Shown here piece after piece: positions 9,236-18,913 of a stretch of 64,000 nucleotides of DNA. This DNA is from Nocardia australiensis (GTDB lineage Bacteria > Actinomycetota > Actinomycetes > Mycobacteriales > Mycobacteriaceae), in contig NZ_JAJFZM010000001.1 of the NCBI RefSeq assembly GCF_020733705.1, positions 3,100,001 through 3,164,000 on the forward strand. The letters run 5' to 3'. Both the position numbers and the translations under genes were made by a program. Position 1 is the first letter of the stretch. Every line of letters starts with the position of its first letter. The notes below the pieces were generated by a model. That model was not told the DNA's origin. It saw nothing but the letters and a program-made list of their open reading frames with translations, and ran no database searches.

Positions 9236-9701
9236 GGGGCCGTCTGCTCACAATGGGACCTGGTCCGCGACCAGCGCCTCAACCACAGGCTCGAAGTCGT
9301 CTATGAAGTACTCACCACCAAAACCGATGACCTCATCGGCGACTACCTGAAAATCGAACAACACTTGGCCGAACAGCGTCGCATCGACATAAGACTGGGC
9401 CTTTGAACCGTAAAGATTCGACGTGAATCGTGGAACGGCCCGCGCGGGAAGAGTGACGGATCGATGCATCAGGCTCGCATCGCAAATGCGAGGACCAAAA
9501 GCCGGCAGTAGCAAGCCGGATCGGGTCCGCCGCCAGTCTGAACCCGGTGACCAGTCGTCAAAGGGCGCTGATCTCAAGCCAGTGACGCGAGCGTTTTGCT
9601 GGCCCCGGCACGCAGAACGCAGGATCTGAGATGCCTGCCAGATCTGGTGCACGCTCTTCCCTGGTAATCAGGTGTATCCCGCAAACCGTGCACGCGTTCA
9701 A
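9236..9701. other. decayed or non-coding stretch
   Basis: Open frames exist on both strands, for example 9248-9652 minus (DATLFGQVLFDFQVVADEVI), but none has a clear start signal or recognisable family. Probably degraded sequence belonging to the same remnant as the nucleotidyltransferase fragment. Confidence 0.4.
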
Positions 9702-11021
9702 CTAATCGGATGCAGGGTCGCCGTGGTTTTCTCCTGCCTCGGCTGATTCCAGGTAGCGGTGACGGGTTTCTGGGTTGCTCAAGGCGAGTGCGCCGGAGAG
9801 CCAGGCGCGGTCGCCGCGGGTCGGGTTGTCTGGGTCCAGGGGCCGTGCCAGGGGGCGGACTGCGGTTCCGGCGGGGTCGCTGTCGTAGGGGTATCTGCCC
9901 CAGGCGTTGGCTTCTGGCGTTGTCGGGTGACGCCAGAAGGTGTTCATGAGTTGGTGGATCAGTGGCCGTAGGTTGTCGGTCGGGATCTCGGTCAACTCGT
10001 CGGCGACGGCGTAGATGGTGGATCGGTAGGTGCGCAATCCCCAGGCTTCGGCTGCGGGATTGTTGGCTGATTGCAGGATGGATTCGACGCCGCCGGAGGG
10101 GTTTCGCTGGTAGCCGGTGACGATGCCGTGTTCGCCCATACAGAAGGTTTCGACCACGAACGGTGCGTCGGGCACTCGCACGTCCAAACCTTGTTGAGTG
10201 GCGGTGTTGTACATGTAGGCGGTGACACGGTCGGGGTCGGTCCAGCCGCTCGAGCGGGGCTCATGTCCCCAGAGCAGCACGTGCGGTCGGCGCGATTCGG
10301 TGGTTTCGCAGGCGGTGAGCAGTGAGCCGATCATGCGGCCGGTCCATCCGGCGTCGACGAGCCCGGTGCGGGGGTCGGTCAGGTTGTGTTCGGCGGCGTA
10401 GTCGATGAGCAGGTCGCGAGTGTTTGCGATGCGTGCGGTGGCGGCCTCGGTGACCTCGGGCAGGGTGAGGAAGCGGCGCATCGCGTCGGCTTGGTCGGCT
10501 TGGTCGGCGCGTGCGTCGGCGGCGAGGGAGACGCCAACCGACTGCAGCAGTGGGGCGTAGGTTTCGGTGGGCAGACCCAGGCGTGCGCACAGGTCGGCAG
10601 CGTTGGACTTCATGAAGCTGTTGAACAGCCATGCTGTCCGGTCGAGGCTCTGAGGGTCGGTGGCGGCCAGGCTCCAGGTCATGCGACTGCTGTAGACGTA
10701 TTCCATACCGAGGTCGACGTCGGCGAGCGGGGCGAGTCGGCGGGCCAGCTCGTAGAAGATCTGGCCGTCGCGGGACAGGAATCGCAGTCGTTCGAGCCCG
10801 CGACGGCGGGCTTCACACAACATCCAGCAGGTGGCGCCGATGAGGGCGGGCGCGGCGACTCCGGCTGCGACGTCGCGGATCACCTGGTCGTGTTCGGTGT
10901 CGGCCGGTATCGCGATCCGGGCGGTGCGGGCGGCGGTGTGCAGCAGCGCTGCGGCGTCGTCGGGGCGGTGGGAGTGGTCGTGGATGATTTTCTCGTAGCG
11001 GGTGTGAGTCGGCTCGGGCAT
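9702..11021 (-). CDS. HAD-superfamily-like protein (439 aa)
   Basis: The sequence LRFLSRDGQIFYELARRLAP and, later, GLVDAGWTGRMIGSLL match the paired 'SRDG' and 'D.GW.G' signatures of a HAD-like family often found in polysaccharide and secondary-metabolite loci (COG5610-like). The role in those loci is uncertain. The ATG at 11019-11021 lies three bases after the stop of the STAND regulator, so the two form an operon. No signal peptide is present. The exact substrate is unknown. Confidence 0.6.
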   Translation of the reverse strand: MPEPTHTRYEKIIHDHSHRPDDAAALLHTAARTARIAIPADTEHDQVIRDVAAGVAAPALIGATCWMLCEARRRGLERLRFLSRDGQIFYELARRLAPLADVDLGMEYVYSSRMTWSLAATDPQSLDRTAWLFNSFMKSNAADLCARLGLPTETYAPLLQSVGVSLAADARADQADQADAMRRFLTLPEVTEAATARIANTRDLLIDYAAEHNLTDPRTGLVDAGWTGRMIGSLLTACETTESRRPHVLLWGHEPRSSGWTDPDRVTAYMYNTATQQGLDVRVPDAPFVVETFCMGEHGIVTGYQRNPSGGVESILQSANNPAAEAWGLRTYRSTIYAVADELTEIPTDNLRPLIHQLMNTFWRHPTTPEANAWGRYPYDSDPAGTAVRPLARPLDPDNPTRGDRAWLSGALALSNPETRHRYLESAEAGENHGDPASD

Positions 11022-11024
11022 CGC

Positions 11025-13904
11025 TCACCATTCTTTCAACACGAGCGTAAGCCTGTGTCCGGTGATTCCGATCCGCTGGCAGGTGGTACGCGTCGCGACC
11101 AGATCTGGGGTTGGATCGGAGCCGCGTGTCTCGGCAAGGGGCGCGCGACCGGCCTGCACGCGGGCGATCCACACATCGTCGTGAAGACCGGCGAAGACCT
11201 CGTCGGCAGCGGACAGAGCGGCGGTGGCGGCATCGAGGTCTCCGGTGTCGCGGTGGATTAGGCCGAGTTGACGCAGTGTGCGGCCTTCGCCGGGGCGGTC
11301 GCCGATCGCTGTGAACGTGTCGAGGGCGGTCTTGACCCGGTGGATGGCGTCGTCCCACCGCTGGTTTCGGCGGTCGAGGTCGGCGAGGCTGAGATGAGTC
11401 CGGGCGACCCATCGCTGGTCTCCCAGAGATCGGAAGATGTCGTGTGCTGCTGCGAGGTCGGTGGCGGCTTCGGCGTGCTTCTCAGCGAGACGGTGTGCGT
11501 CTCCGCGGTTACGCAGTGTCACGGCGACACCGCGCCGGTCGGATAGCTGGTCGAATCGGGTGAGGCATTCGGCGAACAGCGTCAGGGCATGCGGGATATC
11601 GCCCTCGTTGCGGTGAACAACGGCGATATGGCGCAGGGTGCGTGCCTGCCAACGCTGGTCGTCGAACTCGCGGAAAACGGGCAGGGCATACTCGAATTCC
11701 CGTAGCGCTCGGTCGTTGTCCCAGCGGTCGCGATGGATGAGTCCGTAGCGGACGCGAGTGCGGGTTCCTTCGAGTCGGTCATCGAGACTGCGGTACATCG
11801 TCAGGCTCGTATCGAAATGCCGCCGTGCATCGCCCCAGCGGGACAGTCCGCGGCTGGCGTCGGCGATTCCGTTGTGGATCCCGGCGGCGATTCTTATGTC
11901 ACTACCGGACTCGGCGACATCGAGTGCGGTGGAAAAATTGGCGATGGCCTCGCGCAGCCGACCCTGGTACCGGAAAGTATCGCCGAGAAGACGCAGGGTG
12001 ACGGCCCACTCCGACGGTGCCTCAAGGCGCTGGAATATCTCGGCGGCTCGACCGAGCATGCCGCAGGCGTCGTCGTAGCGGCCGAGTTCTCGACACAAGG
12101 CGCCGAGACTACGGCGGGTAACGGCCTCAGCGCGGTCGTTACCCGCTTCCTGCGCGGCGTGCAACGCCAGCCCATGGGTGCGGTCCCATGCCTGCCAGTC
12201 GGCACGCCAGTCGAACATTGGTGGCAGCGTCTCTGTCAGTTGCCAGGTGGAATCCCACAGCTCGAGCGCATGGGCCAGCTCGACGGCGGCCAGGAGATTT
12301 GCGCGCTCAGCAGTGAACCAGCCTCGTGGATCCATCTGGGCGAGATGAGCGGGCGTATCCGCCGAAACGTCATCACCCCCTGACTCGTACGCGCCGGGAT
12401 GCAGCGCGGCCGATGCGATGCGCATGCACTGCAGGTAGCGATCAACCAGGCGCTCTGCGGCTGCGCGACGTTCACCTGGCGTGTCTTGTGCGTTGGCCCG
12501 CTCCCGGGCGAAGTCGCGCATCAGATCGTGCAACCGATACCGAACGGTGCCGTTCACATCGGTGCCGGCGAGTTCGACGAGTTGCGCATCGACAAGCTCG
12601 TCCAAGCGCGCTTCGGCCTCCGCGATACCGATATCGAGCAAGGTGGCGACATTCCAGGCCGGAAATGTGGCGGCAGTCAAAGACAACAGCCCGAACGTCC
12701 GTTGCTCGTCCGTGCTGCGGCCGTGGTAGCTGAGATCGAATGAAGCACGAACCTCGAGATCGCCGGCCTTGAGCACATCCAGGCGCCGACTCTCATCGGC
12801 CAGGCGGTCAGCGAACCAGGCCACCATCCACCCGGGCCGTGACACCAGCCGCGCGCCCGCGATACGAAGTGCCAGCGGAAGACAGCCACACAGCCGGGCG
12901 ATATCGGCGACCGCACCCGGCTCGGCCTCGGCGCGCTCCGGTCCGATCAGGCGAGCAAGGAGGGCGATCGCCTGACTGTTGGGGAGCACACCCAGATTCA
13001 ACGTCTGCGAGCCGGACAGGGCCGCCAGCGGGGAGCGGCTCGTCACAAGGACCGCGCAGGTGGACGAACCCGGAAGCAAAAGGCGCAGCTGGCTCTCAGC
13101 GGCGGCATTGTCCAACACGACAAGCACCCGGCGGTCAGCGAGCAACGCACGAAACAAGCGCGCCCGTTCGTCCAGATCCTCCGGTACCTGTGCCCCGTCG
13201 ATCCCGAGAGCACGCAGGAATCCCGACAGAACCTCGCCCGGGGCGAGCGGATTCGACTCGACACCATGGAGATTCACATAGAGCTGACCATCGGGAAACA
13301 CGTCGGCCAGCGTGTGCGCGACATGCGTGGCCAGAGCAGTCTTGCCGACTCCCGCCGACCCAACAACGGTAGCGATCGGAACAGCTAGGCCCGGACCTCC
13401 GGCCAGCTGCGACACCAATAGCGAGATCTGCTCATCACGACCTGTGAAGTCGTGAGTGTCAGGAGGCAGCTGCATCAACCGCGGAAGATGACCGGCGCCG
13501 GATGCCGGAGGCGCGGGACTGCCGGAACGCAGCGAGGGAGCCGTCTCCGAAGCCGTGGCGTGCTTCGTGGGTGTGCTCGACTGACCTGGACCCACGACCG
13601 ATGCCGCGGTGACCGGATGTTTGGCAGGCGCGTCGCACTGCTGGTCGGTGGTGTCGGGTGCGAAGAGCTCGGTGGCGGTGTGGCCTGGCAGCATCTTTTC
13701 CAGGACCCGGCAGTGATGCGGGTAGGGCAGTCCTTTTACCTCGCCGGACAGCCAGCGGTGGAACTGGGCTCGTTTGGGGGCTGAGCCGACGAGGTCGGGG
13801 TCGATCGTCGCGGCAACTCTGTCGTATTCGCGGCCGAACGCGCTGTGTGTCTGTAAATGCCGTTCGCGCAGCACGGTTTTGAGGCGAGACACCATCGCCG
13901 CCAC
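11025..13904 (-). CDS. STAND-type regulator: HTH + NB-ARC ATPase + TPR (959 aa)
   Basis: Residues 1-80 form the same HTH domain as in the protein at 6303-7388. A Pro/Ser-rich linker leads to an NB-ARC ATPase with Walker A GSAGVGKTAL near residue 180 and Walker B RVLVVLDN. The C-terminal ~450 residues are tetratricopeptide repeats (repeated W..A....., LGD..RYQGR, NEGDIPHALTLFAEC). This AfsR-like architecture is typical of actinobacterial pathway regulators that oligomerise on ATP and ligand. The start is GTG with AAGGGG upstream. It is transcribed away from the P450 operon at 14.2 kb and may control it; that link is inference. Confidence 0.88.
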   Translation of the reverse strand: MAAMVSRLKTVLRERHLQTHSAFGREYDRVAATIDPDLVGSAPKRAQFHRWLSGEVKGLPYPHHCRVLEKMLPGHTATELFAPDTTDQQCDAPAKHPVTAASVVGPGQSSTPTKHATASETAPSLRSGSPAPPASGAGHLPRLMQLPPDTHDFTGRDEQISLLVSQLAGGPGLAVPIATVVGSAGVGKTALATHVAHTLADVFPDGQLYVNLHGVESNPLAPGEVLSGFLRALGIDGAQVPEDLDERARLFRALLADRRVLVVLDNAAAESQLRLLLPGSSTCAVLVTSRSPLAALSGSQTLNLGVLPNSQAIALLARLIGPERAEAEPGAVADIARLCGCLPLALRIAGARLVSRPGWMVAWFADRLADESRRLDVLKAGDLEVRASFDLSYHGRSTDEQRTFGLLSLTAATFPAWNVATLLDIGIAEAEARLDELVDAQLVELAGTDVNGTVRYRLHDLMRDFARERANAQDTPGERRAAAERLVDRYLQCMRIASAALHPGAYESGGDDVSADTPAHLAQMDPRGWFTAERANLLAAVELAHALELWDSTWQLTETLPPMFDWRADWQAWDRTHGLALHAAQEAGNDRAEAVTRRSLGALCRELGRYDDACGMLGRAAEIFQRLEAPSEWAVTLRLLGDTFRYQGRLREAIANFSTALDVAESGSDIRIAAGIHNGIADASRGLSRWGDARRHFDTSLTMYRSLDDRLEGTRTRVRYGLIHRDRWDNDRALREFEYALPVFREFDDQRWQARTLRHIAVVHRNEGDIPHALTLFAECLTRFDQLSDRRGVAVTLRNRGDAHRLAEKHAEAATDLAAAHDIFRSLGDQRWVARTHLSLADLDRRNQRWDDAIHRVKTALDTFTAIGDRPGEGRTLRQLGLIHRDTGDLDAATAALSAADEVFAGLHDDVWIARVQAGRAPLAETRGSDPTPDLVATRTTCQRIGITGHRLTLVLKEW

Positions 13905-14207
13905 CCCCTTTTACCCCTTCAGACCTTCCGGTTCCCTGCGTCTGCCGGTCGCCCACATCGTAGAGGAGATGTAGAGGAGACAGTACGGGGACAAGAAGTT
14001 TCAGAAGAGAACTTCGTGGGTGTCGAGATGCGACAGGGTGTCGCGGCAAGGTCAGGGCAGCCGACAAACGGTCGGCAGCGGCGACGGTGAGCTGATCCGG
14101 GCGATCCGGCGAAGGCGTTGTAGCGGGATAGCGCCGAGCTGCTGGTTCATGGCGTGTGCCGACGCTGTCACGCGTATCCGATCGACAACTCTTGGAGTGC
14201 TGTGACC
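13905..14207. promoter_or_regulatory. divergent intergenic region upstream of P450 operon
   Basis: About 300 bases lie between the STAND regulator and the first P450. The 10-base unit GTAGAGGAGA occurs twice in tandem at about 13961-13982. No other clear site is seen. Promoters for both directions are expected here. Confidence 0.4.
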
Positions 14208-15476
14208 ATGTCATTTGTCCGTCCATCGGAGACTCCGGCGCAGGACCCGGTGGTTGTCCAGGGGTCACCGGTCGCGCCGGACAGCCACGCGTTGCCGCTC
14301 TATGACGGTGAGTACCTGGCAGATCCCCACGGCTTCTACCAGCGGGCGCGTCAGGAGTTCGGGTCGCTGGTGCCGGTGGACTTGGCCCCCGGTGCTCCAG
14401 GCACGCTGGTGACCGCTCACGCCGAAGCATTGAAGATCCTGCACGACCGAGAGAATTTCCCCGCCGACCCTCGAGCTTGGCAGCAACAGGTGCCGGCGCA
14501 GTGCCCGGTGCGGTCAGCGACGGAATGGCGGCCCGTCCCGCAGCGAAGCGCGCGAGCCGACCATGAGCGGTATCGCGGCGCCGTAAGCGCGGCCCTCGCG
14601 CAGGTGTCTCAGCATGCTCTGCAGGCGACGGTCGTGCGGACCGCGGTGTCGCTGATCAATACGTTCTGCGGTCGCGGGCGGGCCGATCTGCGCGCCGAAT
14701 ACGCGGTCCCGCTGACGTTCGCGGCGTTCAACCAGCTCGTCGGGACGTCCGGCGAGGCGGGCCGACAGGTTTATCAGGGCCTGGCGGCGTCCGTGGCCGC
14801 GACGGATCCCGCGGCGGCGCAACAGGGATATGGCCTAGTCACAGCGGCGCTGGCCGAGGTAGTGAAGCACAAGCAGTCCGCACCGGCCCAGGACGTGGCG
14901 ACGTGGTTGATTCAGCAGCCGACCGGTCTGACCGAGGACGAGGTGGTGCACCAGCTCGCCGCGCTCTATACCGCTGGGGCGGAGCCCACCGCGTCGTTGA
15001 TCCTGAACACGCTGGGGATGCTGCTCACCGATCAGCGTTTCACCGGCGATGTGCTCGGCGGCGGGATGGGGGTCCGCGAGCAGGTCGAGGAGGCATTGTT
15101 CCTCGATCCGCCGGTGGCCAATGGGTGTATGCGGTATCCGACCGCGCCGAGGCTCGTGGGCAAGCGGTGGGTAGGGGCGCATCAGCCGGTGGTGATCAGC
15201 ATCGCGGCGTGCAACCGCGACCCTGCGGTCCATCAGGCCGCTGACCGGCTCGGTAACCGCTGCCATCTCGCGTGGGGCGCTGGCGTGCACTCGTGCCCGG
15301 CCAGCGATATCGCACTGCTCATCGCTACCGCGGCACTCGAACAGCTGCTCGATGCCCTGCCGGTGATGCAGCTGGCGATATCCGCCGATCAGCTGTCCTG
15401 GTTTCCGGGACCGTTCCACCGCGCCCTGAGGGCACTACCGGTGTCTTTCGCACCGGCACCACCGCTCAACCAGTAG
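14208..15476 (+). CDS. cytochrome P450 of CYP157-like type lacking ExxR
   Basis: A 422-aa P450 fold protein. The heme-binding region is HLAWGAGVHSCPASD with the axial Cys at about residue 363, and the I-helix reads YTAGAEPTAS. The K-helix, which should carry ExxR, reads VEEALFLDPP, so the arginine is replaced by Phe298. The family CYP157 of Streptomyces is known for the same loss. A GGAG lies at 14194-14197, and either GTG at 14202 or ATG at 14208 could start it. It is followed by a paralogue 55 bases downstream. The substrate is unknown; redox partners are not encoded nearby. Confidence 0.85.
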   Translation: MSFVRPSETPAQDPVVVQGSPVAPDSHALPLYDGEYLADPHGFYQRARQEFGSLVPVDLAPGAPGTLVTAHAEALKILHDRENFPADPRAWQQQVPAQCPVRSATEWRPVPQRSARADHERYRGAVSAALAQVSQHALQATVVRTAVSLINTFCGRGRADLRAEYAVPLTFAAFNQLVGTSGEAGRQVYQGLAASVAATDPAAAQQGYGLVTAALAEVVKHKQSAPAQDVATWLIQQPTGLTEDEVVHQLAALYTAGAEPTASLILNTLGMLLTDQRFTGDVLGGGMGVREQVEEALFLDPPVANGCMRYPTAPRLVGKRWVGAHQPVVISIAACNRDPAVHQAADRLGNRCHLAWGAGVHSCPASDIALLIATAALEQLLDALPVMQLAISADQLSWFPGPFHRALRALPVSFAPAPPLNQ

Positions 15477-15531
15477 TGAATCCTGCGCCGTCACCGGCAC
15501 ACCCGACATACCTGTTGTGAGGTTGCACCTT

Positions 15532-16806
15532 ATGTATTCCCTGCCGCGGTCCGAAAGCGGCACCGCCGCTTCGTATCCCTCGATCGAAGACCTTGGTCCC
15601 CGAATCAAGCTCTACACCCCGGCATTTGCTATCGCCCCCTACGCCGCGTATGGGCGGATGCGTCAGGACGGGAGGACTCTGGCTCCGGTGGAGCTCGCTC
15701 CTGGTATCCCCGCGACGTTGGTGCTCAGCTACCACACCGCGGTGCGGATCCTCAACGATCCCGAACGTTTCCCGGCCGATCCACGGATCTGGCAGAAGAC
15801 CATCCCGGCGGGTCATCCGCTGCTGCCGATGCTGGGATGGCGGCCCAATCCGTTGCGCTGCGCCGGTAGGGAGCACGCCGTTTACCGCGATGCTCTGAAG
15901 AAGGCGTTGATGGTGGTCGATCTGCTTGCCGTGCGGGAGCGAACCATCGGGGTCGCGGCTCCGTTGATCAACAGCTTCTGCCAGACCGGTAGCGCCGAGC
16001 TTATCGAGCACTACATCACCCCGCTCGTTTTCACGGTGCTCAACGAGACCGTGGGCTGCCCACCGAATATCGGTGAACGGCTCCAGCGGGCGATCGCGGC
16101 GATGTTCGAGGGCATCGACACCGAGACCGTGAACATCGAGGTGGCGTCGGCGTTGTTCGAGCTGATCGACCTGAAACGCATCTCGCCGGGCGCCGATATC
16201 GCCTCGCGCCTGGTTCACCACTGCCCGGGACTGAGCGACGAGGAGCGGATGCACCAGCTGGTCACGATCTACTCGGCCGGGATCGAGCCGGTGCGCAACC
16301 TCGTCGCCAACACACTGCGGCGGATGCTGACCGATCCCCGCTACCGCCACGACAACGACCACTTCACACCACCGGTACGTGACGCAGTCGAAGAAACCCT
16401 GGCCCACGACCCGCCGCTGGCCAACCTCTGCAACAGCTACCCCCGCACCCGCACCCTCGTCGACAAGGTGTGGCTGCCCGCGAACCAGCCCGTCTTGGTC
16501 AGCATGGCAGCCTGCACCACCGACCCCGCCATCGTCGGTGACAAGGGCTGGACCGACAACCGCTCACACCTCGCCTACGGCAGCGGCCCGCACACCTGCC
16601 CGGACATGGCCCGCGAGATGTCCAAACAGATCGCTGTCGAGGCCATCGCGCAATTCTTCGACGCCTTCCCTGAAGCCGAGCTGGCGGTACCGGCCCGCGA
16701 GGTGGGGTGGCGGCCGGGCCCATTCCACCGCGCACCAGCGGCTGTGCCCGTCACCTTCCCGCACACGCCGCCTCTGATCATCCCCTCAGCAATCACCCAC
16801 CGGTGA
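15532..16806 (+). CDS. second CYP157-like cytochrome P450 lacking ExxR
   Basis: A 424-aa paralogue of the preceding gene. The Cys ligand region is HLAYGSGPHTCPDM (Cys at about 356) and the I-helix is YSAGIEPVRNL, in which the usual acid-alcohol pair ET is replaced by EP. The K-helix reads VEETLAHDPPLAN, so ExxR becomes ExxA (Ala291). Similar segments shared with the first P450 (WRPGPFHRA near the C-terminus, FPADPR.WQ near the N-terminus) show a tandem duplication. An upstream in-frame GTG at 15517 is an alternative start. Likely co-transcribed with the acyl-CoA dehydrogenase-like gene. Confidence 0.85.
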   Translation: MYSLPRSESGTAASYPSIEDLGPRIKLYTPAFAIAPYAAYGRMRQDGRTLAPVELAPGIPATLVLSYHTAVRILNDPERFPADPRIWQKTIPAGHPLLPMLGWRPNPLRCAGREHAVYRDALKKALMVVDLLAVRERTIGVAAPLINSFCQTGSAELIEHYITPLVFTVLNETVGCPPNIGERLQRAIAAMFEGIDTETVNIEVASALFELIDLKRISPGADIASRLVHHCPGLSDEERMHQLVTIYSAGIEPVRNLVANTLRRMLTDPRYRHDNDHFTPPVRDAVEETLAHDPPLANLCNSYPRTRTLVDKVWLPANQPVLVSMAACTTDPAIVGDKGWTDNRSHLAYGSGPHTCPDMAREMSKQIAVEAIAQFFDAFPEAELAVPAREVGWRPGPFHRAPAAVPVTFPHTPPLIIPSAITHR

Positions 16807-16885
16807 AACACAGGCGCGTACTACCTCCCGCCGACGCGTCCTACCTATTCAGCCTATTCAGCACTACGGAAATGAGTTGCGCACC

Positions 16886-18697
16886 ATGACAACAACGACC
16901 GCCCTCATTACCCCTATCGGATATCAGGGTGACGATGCGACCGTTACGGCCTTGCGTGAGTCGATCTACGGCCCGCACCTGGCCACACACCGCAAGGCCC
17001 GCGAGATCATTCTCCGCCTCGGGGACGTTCCGCAGGACGATCTGACCGACGCGCAAGAGGCGGGTATCGGCCCGAGTCTGCTGCGCGCGGTCATCGGCGA
17101 GGTCGGTATCCCAGCACGCGAGATCGCCGCCGACACCCATCTTCGCGGCGCGTTGGGGGACTGGGCCGCGGTCGCCGCACCCCACCTGTTGACCGTGTGG
17201 ACCGGGCATCACGACCTGGCAATCGGGGCGCTGCTCGCCCACGGCACCGGCGCACCGTATCAGCGGCAGTGCCTGGCCGAGCTGGACAGCGGCGCGGCTG
17301 TCGGTGTCCTCGCGCTGACCGAGCTCGGCGGCACCAACGGAGCCGATCAACAGTGCCTGGCGGTCTGGGACCCCGCCGCGGACGGGTACTGGCTGTCCAA
17401 CCCGACACTCGGGTCGGTGAAGTTCCCGCCGAACATCGCCGACTCCACAGTGCCGAAGATCGTCGTATTCTCCGCGCGTCTGATCTTCGAGGGCCGCGAC
17501 CAGGGTGTGTTCTTGTTCCTGACCCGCCTGCGCACCACCGAGGGGTTGGCCGACGGCGTCGCGGTGGGAAAGGTGTCCAGCAAGCTCGGCGCCGCGATGG
17601 ACCACGGCTGGGCGGTCACCGACCCGTTGTTCGTTCCCCGTGATGGCCTGCTGGCGGGGGAGTGGGCCACGGTCACCGACGATGGCGAGTTCGTATGTGA
17701 GGTGCTGCCGCAGCGGCAGCGGTTCCACCGCTCCATCACGCCACTGAACGGTGGCCGCCTGGACCTGGCCACCGCGAATATCGCCGCCGCCCGTGGGGGA
17801 GCGGCCGGTCTGGAAAACTACTGTCGGCAGCGGCCCCACGGTGACAGCGACGCCTTGCAGCGTGACCTCGTCACCGCCGCCGCGCACATCTACGCGGGCA
17901 GCGTGTTGGGCCGCATGGTCCGTGAATTGAGCACCGATCCTGAACAGCAATCCCGTCTGCCACTGTGGTTGATGGTGGTCAAACCCCTGCTCACCACCAT
18001 CGCAGAGGACGCACTGCGTACTTGCAGCGCGCGTACCGGCGCGCAAGGGCATCTGCGCTGCAACTATTACCCCGACTGGATCGCCAACGCCGCCAACTCC
18101 AAAACCGCCGAGGGCGATACCCAGGTGCTCGAGAAGGCCGCAGGCCGGACACACAAAGCCCTCGCCACACTGATACTGCCCGGCACCCCGGACACGCTGC
18201 CCTGGTGGCTCGATATGATCATCACCCGGTGTGACACCCTCGCCACCGACCTCTACCCCGCCACCGGCATCGAGCCCTCCGACGCGGAGTACGAACCCGA
18301 AGGCACCGCATTGGGTATCGACTCCACCCGGGTCGACCTGGCCCGCGCCACCGGCGCCCGCCTGACCGCCACCGCCGCACTCATCGCCGCGGAATCTTGC
18401 ACCGACCCCGACGCCGCTATCCTCGCCCGGGCCGCAGCCGCCGTCGTAGCGCTGACCTACCTCGATACCCACGGCAACTGGTACACCGCCCACAACCTCC
18501 AGTCCGCCCGACGTGCCGGGGAGATACACACCGAACTGCGGTGCCACCGCCTCATCCTGGCCGAGAACCTGACCACTTTCACTGCGGCCTTCGACATTCC
18601 GCAGCTGCCGGGGGCACCGATTTTCGCCCCGGACTATCTGCAGGCGTGGAGCGAGCGGTCCGGATGGGACGCAGACCGCTTCGCCGGCCAACGATGA
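16886..18697 (+). CDS. acyl-CoA dehydrogenase/oxidase-like flavoprotein (603 aa)
   Basis: The middle of the protein has ALTELGGTNGADQQCLAVWDP, matching the flavin-binding 'LTE.G.GS' segment of acyl-CoA dehydrogenases/oxidases. The C-terminus has a helical bundle and a DYLQAWSERSGW tail. Its length (about 600) is nearer to acyl-CoA oxidases than to ordinary dehydrogenases (about 390). It probably oxidises a thioester-bound or free substrate in the pathway. ATG at 16886 was preferred over the in-frame TTG at 16877. Its stop overlaps the next ORF in ATGA. Confidence 0.8.
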   Translation: MTTTTALITPIGYQGDDATVTALRESIYGPHLATHRKAREIILRLGDVPQDDLTDAQEAGIGPSLLRAVIGEVGIPAREIAADTHLRGALGDWAAVAAPHLLTVWTGHHDLAIGALLAHGTGAPYQRQCLAELDSGAAVGVLALTELGGTNGADQQCLAVWDPAADGYWLSNPTLGSVKFPPNIADSTVPKIVVFSARLIFEGRDQGVFLFLTRLRTTEGLADGVAVGKVSSKLGAAMDHGWAVTDPLFVPRDGLLAGEWATVTDDGEFVCEVLPQRQRFHRSITPLNGGRLDLATANIAAARGGAAGLENYCRQRPHGDSDALQRDLVTAAAHIYAGSVLGRMVRELSTDPEQQSRLPLWLMVVKPLLTTIAEDALRTCSARTGAQGHLRCNYYPDWIANAANSKTAEGDTQVLEKAAGRTHKALATLILPGTPDTLPWWLDMIITRCDTLATDLYPATGIEPSDAEYEPEGTALGIDSTRVDLARATGARLTATAALIAAESCTDPDAAILARAAAAVVALTYLDTHGNWYTAHNLQSARRAGEIHTELRCHRLILAENLTTFTAAFDIPQLPGAPIFAPDYLQAWSERSGWDADRFAGQR

Positions 18698-18900
18698 ACC
18701 TCTCCTCACCGCCCCGCCGAGTTGATCGCGATCGGGATCTGTGGAGTTCATGGCACGCCGACTGCGCGACCGAACCTTCCTTCGGCTCCTTCGACGAGGC
18801 TGATTTCATCCGCAGACAGCACGGCGGACACGGATCGGGTTGCGTGCGCTTCGTCGCCGCGGTCGCCTACCTCGATGCCCACGACGACGACTACCAATAA
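18694..18900 (+). CDS. small hypothetical protein in P450 operon (68 aa)
   Basis: The ATG overlaps the stop of the acyl-CoA dehydrogenase-like gene (ATGA), a strong sign of a real, coupled gene. The 68-aa product is rich in Arg, Asp and His (VDRDRDLWSSWHADC, QHGGHGSGCVRFV) with two Cys and no membrane segment. I do not recognise a family. It could be a small accessory subunit; a precursor-peptide role is possible but unsupported, as no recognised RiPP enzyme is adjacent. Confidence 0.55.
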   Translation: MNLSSPPRRVDRDRDLWSSWHADCATEPSFGSFDEADFIRRQHGGHGSGCVRFVAAVAYLDAHDDDYQ

Positions 18901-18913
18901 CCCGGAGATGATT

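Noticed and set aside
11025..13904. Long plus-strand frames opposite the STAND regulator (for example 11268-11546, 12399-12743)
   Set aside because: They are shadows of a high-GC gene whose minus-strand frame has clear HTH, NB-ARC and TPR motifs.
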